A stretch of 64,000 nt of DNA from NCBI GenBank assembly GCA_947625985.1, contig CANQQF010000003.1, positions 40,916 through 104,915 of the forward strand, in the 5' to 3' direction. The notes beneath the pieces were generated by a model. That model did not search any database and was not told the origin of the DNA. It was given only the letters and a program-made list of their open reading frames with translations. Source of the DNA: an uncultured Clostridia bacterium. Its GTDB lineage: Bacteria > Bacillota_A > Clostridia > TANB77 > CAG-508. A program made the translations under genes and the position numbers. Positions 58,439-64,000 of this stretch are shown in pieces. Numbering within the stretch: the stretch's first letter is position 1; every line of letters begins with the position of its first letter.

Positions 58439-59140
58439 ATTCATCTACTCCTTTACTTAAAGCTTTTTTACCTCGTCTCAATTGTTCTTTTATACTATCT
58501 TCTCTTTCTTCTATTTCACGTTCTTCTGCTGTTTTACTGAAATCATAAGGTTTTGATATGTATGCCTTATTACTTAAACAAGAACTTGTTGCAAAATATA
58601 CATATAAGCCATTTAGCCATGCATTGAAATTGTCTGTTTCTTTCTGTATTTTTACTTTATCTATATATGATTTTCGGTATGCCCAAAGTAACTCTGGGTC
58701 ATCTTCCCAAAATTCTTTTGCAGACATACCGAATTGTATTGCCTCTGGTAGTAGAAAGTCATAAAAGAACTCCTTTAGCTTAGTATATTTTTTTTCTTCC
58801 CCAGTTGACTTTTCTACATCGTTATTATTTTGGCTTTCTTCTTCTTCACGTTGTCTGGGGATCTTGTAAAAGCCACATATTGTTCAGTTAGAAATTTTGT
58901 TATTTCTTCCAAATCTCCACCTTCTGCTAGATAAGCTTCCATTATTTCAGAAGCTTTTTCTCTACTAATTGCTGGTTGTTTAGCAAGTAATCCTGAATAG
59001 AATAATATTTCTGTTGTAGTTAATACTTTTATGTTTGTTACATCTAATCCAGCATCTTCTGCTCTAACTGCGTCCTTTCTTGTTGGATAACCTAACAAAT
59101 ATTTTTTTCCTTTTACTTCAATTTCTAATAATTTACTCCT
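58437..59140 (-). CDS. Tail assembly chaperone G-T fusion by -1 frameshift
   Basis: The second chaperone frame has no start of its own upstream of its conserved part: it is open from inside the preceding gene (after a TGA near 58882) and reads YKIPRQREEEESQNNN, then KEFFYDFLLPEAIQFGMSAKEFWEDDPELLWAY. A -1 slip inside the overlap joins the frames into about 233 aa. Candidate slip sites are U-UUA at 58866-58873 (GCT TTT ACA) and C-CCA just after it. The FGMSAKEFWE segment is the typical T-domain that contacts tape measure protein. Confidence 0.6.
58814..59140 (-). CDS. Tail assembly chaperone G, AGG start
   Basis: A 108-aa tail assembly chaperone. After AGG 59140 the reading is SKLLEIEVKGKKYLLGYPTRKDAV, the usual N terminus of this family; the first in-frame TTG is 42 nt further in. 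GGAGG lies 8 nt before AGG and a TGA closes the frame two codons upstream. An out-of-frame ATG between them opens only a 4-codon frame. The bases ATGAGTA followed by AGGAGTA look like a duplicated start region. A -1 frameshift variant adds the T domain. Confidence 0.8.
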   Translation of the reverse strand, partial: RSKLLEIEVKGKKYLLGYPTRKDAVRAEDAGLDVTNIKVLTTTEILFYSGLLAKQPAISREKASEIMEAYLAEGGDLEEITKFLTEQYVAFTRSPDNVKKKKAKIITM

Positions 59141-59168
59141 TACTCATTCCTCCATCTTTTATTTTTAA

Positions 59169-59603
59169 TTATTCACCTTGTATCATTGGTGTAACTTCTT
59201 CTTCTGTTTTATCAAGTATTTCAGTTGCAACTATATGTAATGTTGCTTCTTGTGCTGAACCTGCACTAAATTCATTTTTCCATGTTTGTGCTGTTCCTTT
59301 AATATAAGTTCCTGTTCCATCTTGGAATATTACTAAGAATTCGTGTGGTTTACCATCACAATATTTTTTTACAGCTTCATATTTTTTCTTTGTTCTATTA
59401 TAAGTAAAATCTTGTGCTGGGGTATCTTCTCTGTCATCTATATATTGTTTCTTTTTAGATTTTAGTTCTGTTACTTCAATAGTTCCACCTTCTGAACCAC
59501 TTGCTGGCACTGATTTAATACCTATTAGTTCTTCATATTTTGTTTCCCCTTTTACATACAATAATGTACCTTGGTCATTGATTGCTACTACTTCATCTTC
59601 CCT
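59169..59603 (-). CDS. Major tail tube protein, AGG start
   Basis: A 144-aa tube protein. After AGG 59603 it reads EDEVVAINDQGTLLYVKGET, then IKSVPASGSEGG and a FTYNRTKKKYEAVKKY-type middle, ending in ATEILDKTEEEVTPMIQG; beta-rich and of normal size. AGGAGG lies 7 nt before AGG. The frame is open further upstream but contains no ATG, GTG or TTG; the first canonical codon is a TTG 42 nt inside that has no binding site. Confidence 0.82.
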   Translation of the reverse strand, partial: REDEVVAINDQGTLLYVKGETKYEELIGIKSVPASGSEGGTIEVTELKSKKKQYIDDREDTPAQDFTYNRTKKKYEAVKKYCDGKPHEFLVIFQDGTGTYIKGTAQTWKNEFSAGSAQEATLHIVATEILDKTEEEVTPMIQGE

Positions 59604-59607
59604 TAAA

Positions 59608-60015
59608 TTACCTCCTATAAATTATTTTATTTTCATCAATCTTACCTTCAAAACGCATACCCCAACGAAATACATTAAGGTCTACATTTGGCATTTCTTG
59701 ATTAAATGTTCTTCGTAACCCATAATGAGCATCAAAAACATCATTTATTAAATTCTTTAGTTCCTCTGTTATCTCTTCTTTTGCAATGCTTCCTTTTGTT
59801 ATCGTGTATATTTCTATTTCATATCCTATATTAAACCTTTGGTCTGTCTTATTTAAGTTTTCATCGTACAAATCATCTCTTATCTCTTTTATTGAAATAA
59901 ATGGAAAAGTTTTATCCTGTTGTGTGCTTTTAAGTATTTTAGGAGAATATTTTGATTTTTCTTTTATGTATTTCTTTGCATATTGAAATATTTGGTCATA
60001 TACATTAGGTAACCT
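59608..60015 (-). CDS. Tail terminator/completion protein, AGG start
   Basis: A 135-aa protein in the position of the tail terminator. After AGG 60015 it reads LPNVYDQIFQYAKKYIKEK, then TFPFISIKEIRDDLYDENLNKTDQRFN and NIGYEIEIYTI, the usual alpha-beta pattern of these proteins. GGGGAG lies 9 nt before AGG. TGA closes the frame three codons upstream and no canonical start occurs for 48 codons, so this gene cannot begin at ATG, GTG or TTG without losing more than a third of the protein. Confidence 0.8.
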   Translation of the reverse strand, partial: RLPNVYDQIFQYAKKYIKEKSKYSPKILKSTQQDKTFPFISIKEIRDDLYDENLNKTDQRFNIGYEIEIYTITKGSIAKEEITEELKNLINDVFDAHYGLRRTFNQEMPNVDLNVFRWGMRFEGKIDENKIIYRR

Positions 60016-60029
60016 ATCAAATCACTCCC

Positions 60030-60497
60030 CTACTTACTTAATTCATCTTGTGCTATAAATGGAAAAGCGTGTTCCATTCGTATCATAGCATTGTAAAACT
60101 TCCTATTTGCTGGAATACCTTTAGTCCAACCATAAGTACCATCACCTTTAGGGTATCTCCAACCTTTTTCTCCATGTTCATTTACATCATATATCCAACC
60201 ACTCATTACATCAGGGTGAGGATTTTGACTTCCTACAATACCTGTTCCAAATTCTCTATAAGTATCAATTTCATCTGTAGTTTTTATTCCTCCACTTACT
60301 ACATTACCTTCATTTTTTATTGGTAACAATTCAGTAGATTTATGGTTGTCTTGCAACCCTACTTCTGATACTCTCCTTACAATATTCTCTGCAACTTGTG
60401 GAAGTTTCTTCTTGTATTCTTCTAACATTTCTTTATATTCTGTTAGACTTGATATAGATAGATTTAATGTATATTTAGTATTCAAATTCATTTGCAT
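60030..60497 (-). CDS. HK97 gp10-like neck/tail joining protein
   Basis: A 155-aa protein with a helical N terminus, GLQDNHKSTELLPIK and TYREFGTGIVGSQNPHPDVMSGW, typical of the gp10 family that joins head and tail. This gene starts normally: ATG 60497 lies six bases after AGGTG; the GTG at 60506 is part of the binding site. It shows that ATG and AGG genes are interleaved in one operon. Confidence 0.75.
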   Translation of the reverse strand: MQMNLNTKYTLNLSISSLTEYKEMLEEYKKKLPQVAENIVRRVSEVGLQDNHKSTELLPIKNEGNVVSGGIKTTDEIDTYREFGTGIVGSQNPHPDVMSGWIYDVNEHGEKGWRYPKGDGTYGWTKGIPANRKFYNAMIRMEHAFPFIAQDELSK

Positions 60498-60506
60498 ACA
60501 TATCAC

Positions 60507-60866
60507 CTACTTCGCTGTTAGTCTTTCAAAATACAATAGAATCACTTTGTTTTGATTTCTTGGTGGATATAATCTGTAATTAGCATTTTCGCCATTTACT
60601 TCTTCTCCATCTGGTGTAACACCATCTAAATATGCTACATCAAATTCTTTAAACTTACCAAAGTATTTTTTATATTCAATAACTGCTCTTTGTACTTGCT
60701 TGGCATTTTCTCCAAATTCTGCAATATCTGCTTCACTAGATAATGGTTGAACGTTCATCATATATTCTTGTGGCTTATCATATATGGGAATTTCAGTTCC
60801 ATAATTATTTTCTTGCGTTCCTATTTTTTTAGCTATCCAAATTTTCTTGTTCCATTCTTTTTTCCT
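60507..60866 (-). CDS. Head closure/stopper protein, probable AGG start
   Basis: A 119-aa protein with KKEWNKKIWIAKKIGTQEN at the N terminus and KVILLYFERLTAK at the end, in the position of the head-closure (minor capsid) protein. AGG 60866 lies 9 nt after AGGTG and overlaps the upstream stop as TAGG. In-frame GTG (60878) and ATG (60902) exist upstream, so this start is less certain than the other AGG cases, but both would add residues from inside the neighbouring gene. Confidence 0.6.
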   Translation of the reverse strand, partial: RKKEWNKKIWIAKKIGTQENNYGTEIPIYDKPQEYMMNVQPLSSEADIAEFGENAKQVQRAVIEYKKYFGKFKEFDVAYLDGVTPDGEEVNGENANYRLYPPRNQNKVILLYFERLTAK

Positions 60867-61209
60867 ATATTGGAACACCTGCCTTTGCTGGTGGCAATTC
60901 ATCTAATAAATCTTGTGAAAGACCAGCTTTTGCTCTTGTATAGCTTAAACCATTTTCTGAATATTGAGTATAATCTGCTTCATCACCTAATTCATCTAAT
61001 TTATACAATTCTATTGCACATTTGGTTTGCCAATCTCTTGCCCTATCATCAGGTAATTCTGTTATTGTTCTATTATAAGGAAAGACTAACCTAAGGTATC
61101 TATATTTGGCTTCTTCTAAATTGATTTTAAAAATATCATCTTTACTGTCATCATCAGCATCTTCTAATATTTTTAATCTCATTCTTTTTAGTTGGTCATT
61201 TTCAGTCAT
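60865..61209 (-). CDS. Head-tail connector protein
   Basis: A 114-aa protein, mostly helical, with EAKYRYLRLVFPYNRTITELPDDRARDWQTKCAIELY, the usual shape of head-tail adaptor proteins (gp6-like). ATG 61209 follows AAAGGAGG by 8 nt, a perfectly ordinary start, with the same spacing seen before AGG in its neighbours. It is a good internal control for the AGG pattern. Confidence 0.75.
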   Translation of the reverse strand: MTENDQLKRMRLKILEDADDDSKDDIFKINLEEAKYRYLRLVFPYNRTITELPDDRARDWQTKCAIELYKLDELGDEADYTQYSENGLSYTRAKAGLSQDLLDELPPAKAGVPI

Positions 61210-61227
61210 AGGTTAGTCCTCCTTTCA

Positions 61228-61611
61228 TTATTCTGCTTTTGCTTCTAATTCTACACTTGAAATATCAAGTGTTACTGTTGCATTTTCTTTACCTTCTACT
61301 GTAACAACAACTGCTTTCTTACTTTTTAATTTTATAAGATACTGATAATCCTCTGGGCTTAGCTTTGTAGCTTTACCACCCTCGAATTTACAAGTTACAG
61401 TATTTTCTGCATCTTTTGCTTGTGGAAATTCTAAAACTAAATAGTTTCCTTCTCCGCCAGCTCCAGTTATATCTGTAACATATTTTGATTTACCAGTTAC
61501 TTTGTTATCAGCTGATACTACGATATTACTTTGAATATCTTTTGCTTGTTTATTATTAACAACAGTTTCTTCACTTGGGATAGCCACGGTTACTTTAGGC
61601 GTGGCTGGACT
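61228..61611 (-). CDS. Ig-like C-terminal extension of the capsid protein, reached by +1 frameshift
   Basis: This frame continues the capsid gene: after CCC TAG, a +1 slip of the proline tRNA onto CCT leads into AGT-CCA-GCC and 127 residues: SPATPKVTV, then AIPSEETVVNNKQAKDIQ, a beta-sandwich (Ig-like) domain ending VTVEGKENATVTLDISSVELEA. There is no binding site or canonical start at its beginning; the GTG at 61587 lies inside a hairpin. The fused product would be about 459 aa. Such accessory Ig domains decorate phage heads and may bind mucus or cell surfaces. Confidence 0.75.
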   Translation of the reverse strand, partial: SPATPKVTVAIPSEETVVNNKQAKDIQSNIVVSADNKVTGKSKYVTDITGAGGEGNYLVLEFPQAKDAENTVTCKFEGGKATKLSPEDYQYLIKLKSKKAVVVTVEGKENATVTLDISSVELEAKAE

Positions 61612-61615
61612 AGGG
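61582..61615 (-). promoter_or_regulatory. Programmed +1 frameshift site with downstream hairpin
   Basis: CCC (61613-61615) is followed by TAG (61610-61612), so a slow stop and a CCC-to-CCT slip are possible. Four bases further, AGCCACG (61600-61606) pairs perfectly with CGTGGCT (61582-61588), an unusually GC-rich stem for this sequence. CCC-stop +1 shifts are known in phage capsid and tail genes (for example Listeria phage PSA). Confidence 0.7.
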
Positions 61616-62608
61616 TGTATCTTCTGTTACTGTTACTACTTTTCTTCCTTTTGGTGGAGTAAATTCAGTAGATAATCCAGTAATCTTTCCGTGATATAAT
61701 TCATTACCATAGTCTAAACCAATTTGTCCAAATAATTGATATTTTTCTCCTGCACCTGTTTTAGCAAGTGGTTCTAAGAAGAAGTTACCTTTACCTGGTA
61801 CTGGTTGTTCAATAGGTCTAATTACATCAAAGTTAAGCAATAATGCTGTTCCTTTTTCAATAAATTGACCTTCTGCAATATGAATTGTTGCACTTGGTAA
61901 CATTAAATCTCTTATTCTAATTCCATATTCATTAGCTCTAAAATCTCCTACTGAAACACCCATTTCAACAGCATTTCCGTGAATTTGGTTAATTCCTGTA
62001 TTGTCAGTCCATAAATATAAATTAGATATATCTCCATTAGCATCAGCTATTTTCTTTACTGCTTGCTCTAATAACCATAAATCTAATGGTTTTTCTCCAG
62101 CTTCTACAACATTTTTTGTTATAGCTTCATAAATACCTCTTGTTTTATTTATTTCACTATCAGCTGTAGCTTTGTTGTATTTACCTTGCATAAATGTTTT
62201 TTCAATGCTTCTTCCTAATTTAGCCATTTTATTAGCTACTTGGAAATCTAATTCGTTTTGTGGATTTGCAGTTTGTCCTGCAATATTAGCTCCTGCTAAT
62301 GTTCCCATATTAGATTGTTTTGCATAAGATATTGCAACACTATCCATAAATATTTGAGTTACATTAGTATTTTGACTTCTTGTGATATATGAAGCATCTG
62401 GTGCTTTTAATGAAGCATTTTCAGATATTGCTGGTATATCTCCTTCTTCTGTTGCATATTCTTGTCCTAATACAAACTCTACTGAATTTGTGTATCCAGT
62501 TTTTCCACCTATCATTGATAAGAATGGTGTTCTTGTATTACCTTTATTGAATAACATACCTGAGTAATTTAATACTCCAAATGATTGTACTGTTTCTTCT
62601 TCGTTCCT
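61610..62608 (-). CDS. Major capsid protein, AGG start
   Basis: A 332-aa capsid protein. NYSGMLFNKGNTRTPFLSMIG and NQIHGNAVEMGVSVGDFRANEYGIRI are typical of SU10/SPP1-like HK97-fold capsids. The first ATG (62557) lies inside this motif; 17 in-frame codons before it encode NEEETVQSFGVLNYSG and contain no canonical start. AGG 62608 lies 9 nt after AGGAGG, and TAA closes the frame three codons upstream. The stop TAG at 61610 is a frameshift site giving a longer minor form. Confidence 0.88.
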   Translation of the reverse strand, partial: RNEEETVQSFGVLNYSGMLFNKGNTRTPFLSMIGGKTGYTNSVEFVLGQEYATEEGDIPAISENASLKAPDASYITRSQNTNVTQIFMDSVAISYAKQSNMGTLAGANIAGQTANPQNELDFQVANKMAKLGRSIEKTFMQGKYNKATADSEINKTRGIYEAITKNVVEAGEKPLDLWLLEQAVKKIADANGDISNLYLWTDNTGINQIHGNAVEMGVSVGDFRANEYGIRIRDLMLPSATIHIAEGQFIEKGTALLLNFDVIRPIEQPVPGKGNFFLEPLAKTGAGEKYQLFGQIGLDYGNELYHGKITGLSTEFTPPKGRKVVTVTEDTP

Positions 62609-62628
62609 ATTACATTACCTCCTAAATT

Positions 62629-63264
62629 TTATTTTTGTTTTCTTTGTGCTTCTTGCACTAATCTTGTATAATAAGCCATTTTTGGAAAATCATTTTTCGC
62701 AACAGCTTCTTGATACAATTTTTTTAAATTTTCTATCTCATCTCCACTACCTTTGTCATTATCATTTCCAGCAGGTGGTGGTGTTTGATTTTTAATTATT
62801 TTATCTTTCATAGCTTTTTCAATGTCAGCCTTTTGTTTTGAAATAATGCTGCATACTGTATTTGCAAGATTTTTAGTTTCTTCGCCATCTTCTTTTACAA
62901 TAGAATCTAATAAACTATCATAATCTTCTTTCCCTAATGATTGCTCATTTATTCCTGCATTTGCAAATATATTTTTTGCTGTCATTTCATTTAATTGTTT
63001 CTTTAATTTTTTGTACTCTTTATCTCTTAATTCAGCAATCTCAGCTTGTTTTTCTTCATCTGTCATTTTACTTTCTTTAAAAGTGTCATATTCAGCTTTC
63101 AAAGCTTTATAAGCTTCGTTTTGCTCTGTTTGTTTTGCTTTTGCTTTGTTGTATTGTTCGTTGGAAACAAAACTTTTTCCAACTAAGGCTTTTATTGCCT
63201 CTTGTTTTGCTTCGTTAGTTAACTCAGCATTTTCTAAGATTGAACCTAATTCTTCTTCCATCAT
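62629..63264 (-). CDS. Capsid scaffold protein
   Basis: A 211-aa, highly charged helical protein (KAKAKQTEQNEAYKALKAEY, EIAELRDKEYKKLKKQLNE), typical of phage scaffolding proteins encoded between portal and capsid. ATG 63264 overlaps the portal stop (ATGA) after AAAGGA, an ordinary start. Confidence 0.82.
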   Translation of the reverse strand: MMEEELGSILENAELTNEAKQEAIKALVGKSFVSNEQYNKAKAKQTEQNEAYKALKAEYDTFKESKMTDEEKQAEIAELRDKEYKKLKKQLNEMTAKNIFANAGINEQSLGKEDYDSLLDSIVKEDGEETKNLANTVCSIISKQKADIEKAMKDKIIKNQTPPPAGNDNDKGSGDEIENLKKLYQEAVAKNDFPKMAYYTRLVQEAQRKQK

Positions 63265-64000
63265 TTTTCCTTTCTCACACTAGCTTTATTACGAGCCTCT
63301 CCCTCGTTTTGTGTGGCTGACTTTTTGTCCTCGTCAGCTGAGACATTATTTATATCTTGGTTTTCTTTCTGTCCATCTCTCTGTCCACTTGTGTCCACAT
63401 TCTGCACAGAACTGTCAAAGGAGCTTTCAGATTTCCAAAAATCATCACCGTAATATACTTTAGCTTTAGCATATACATCATTTGGATCACTAAATAGTCC
63501 ACAAATTGTAAATGCTATTTCAGGTGGTACTTGTGATTGTTTCATATTCATTAAGCCTTGTGTTTTTACAAGTAAATTGTCTGATTTATTTCTTGTAAAT
63601 TTAATATCTATATCACCTATTTTTAAATTTTTCAATTTATTTTTATATTTACAAATTTTTAATACTAATCTTAACGACTGCCTTTCAGATTTCTTGAATG
63701 AAAGTTCATCTTGTTTTGCTCTTTCATCTGCCATAGTCCAGCCTTCACCAAGTAATCTTGCTTGTCCAGTATCTCCACCAGATGCTTTATGATTTAACCT
63801 TGGTATTCCACAAATTGTTAACACATTGTTATATAAATCATCTGTTACAACCTTTGTTTCACTATGCATTAATTGATTTGTTAATAACTTTACATCTGCT
63901 GGCTTATTTGGTTCAGTAGTTGCTACTTCTACTGCTCCAGCTTGTACTAATTGCTTAAATTTATCTACATCTATTTCTTGATTTATAAATACCAATAAGC
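63261..64000 (-). CDS. Portal protein, 3' part
   Basis: At least 246 residues of the C-terminal half of an SPP1 gp6-like portal. LTNQLMHSETKVVTDDLYNNVLTICGIPRLN, GGDTGQARLLGEGWTMADERAKQDELSFKKSERQSLRLVL and the long helical LKICKYKNKLK segment are typical. The frame runs on past the window edge; the TTG at 63995 is internal. The tail of the protein is Gln/Asn/Asp-rich. Terminase genes are expected further right. Confidence 0.85.
   Translation of the reverse strand, partial: LLVFINQEIDVDKFKQLVQAGAVEVATTEPNKPADVKLLTNQLMHSETKVVTDDLYNNVLTICGIPRLNHKASGGDTGQARLLGEGWTMADERAKQDELSFKKSERQSLRLVLKICKYKNKLKNLKIGDIDIKFTRNKSDNLLVKTQGLMNMKQSQVPPEIAFTICGLFSDPNDVYAKAKVYYGDDFWKSESSFDSSVQNVDTSGQRDGQKENQDINNVSADEDKKSATQNEGEARNKASVRKEK

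Larger units (their letters stand above)
45385..64000. mobile_element. Tailed-phage prophage, right part beyond window
   Basis: From the right edge leftwards lie portal, scaffold, capsid, head-tail joining, tail tube, tail chaperones, tape measure, Dit-like, hub/spike, collar, fibre, holin accessory, holin and amidase genes, all on the minus strand and in the standard order of a long-tailed, non-contractile phage. Base composition is less AT-rich than the host part. Terminase, regulation and integrase genes must lie beyond 64000. Only TMP looks damaged (one frameshift). Ten genes show AGG at the start position. The left boundary is approximate. Confidence 0.9.

Noticed and set aside
61587..61589. 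GTG 61587 as a normal start of a separate Ig-like gene
   Set aside because: It has no ribosome binding site, lies in the 3' arm of a strong hairpin, and the frame continues upstream to a CCC-stop slip site of the capsid gene.

Overview
The window looks like a chromosome segment of a low-GC, endospore-lineage Bacillota, most likely an uncultured gut clostridial lineage. The evidence is the very AT-rich host sequence, strong AGGAGG-type ribosome binding sites, dipicolinate synthase subunit B, SpoIIP, sortases, class A PBPs and the order rimP-nusA-ylxR-ylxQ-infB-rbfA-nrnA-truB. The right-hand ~18.5 kb is a tailed-phage (siphovirus-type) prophage that runs off the window.

Host part (1-45.3 kb). 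1-5.4 kb: partial amidoligase-like gene, tcdA, a metallo-hydrolase and a class A PBP whose membrane anchor is only encoded if translation starts at a non-canonical ATA. 5.4-13.6 kb: unknown coiled-coil protein, Xer recombinase, NUDIX hydrolase, dpaB, purA, SipW-like signal peptidase, an MFS transporter behind a 6-codon leader peptide, and a sortase. 13.6-19.7 kb: galE, cysS, a second class A PBP, an unknown gene. 19.7-27.1 kb: the translation-factor operon. 27.2-34.8 kb: glycosyltransferase, acidic coiled-coil protein, SpoIIP, glmM, PHP phosphatase, mscL. 34.9-45.3 kb: an accessory zone of small membrane proteins, a decayed gene, an ABC exporter, a TetR regulator with its operator inside its own promoter, sortase B, three tandem paralogous secreted proteins (one with a nonsense mutation) and a CPBP protease.

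Prophage (about 45.4-64 kb, minus strand). Reading from the right edge: portal, scaffold, major capsid with a +1 frameshift extension, head-tail connector genes, tail tube, tail chaperones with a -1 frameshift, tape measure, Dit-like protein, a 1,099-aa hub/spike with an S74 chaperone, collar-like protein, tail fibre, XhlA-like protein, holin and amidase. A small host-style gene with its own promoter (a moron) sits on the plus strand at 53.7 kb.

The most striking observation is that ten of the sixteen prophage structural and lysis genes whose starts are visible have no ATG, GTG or TTG where the ribosome binding site demands a start. Each instead has AGG, 5-9 nt after a good Shine-Dalgarno sequence, followed directly by a natural-looking phage protein N terminus. 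The other six use ATG normally. Host genes do not show this, and AGG encodes a conserved arginine in the host Xer recombinase. This suggests an AGG start code used by the phage, for example through an initiator tRNA with a CCU anticodon encoded outside the window.

A second notable signal is a structured element present in four copies (one at 19.7 kb, three in tandem at 31.8-32.0 kb). Its 8-nt/12-nt internal loop is conserved, while the helices on both sides change sequence but keep pairing.
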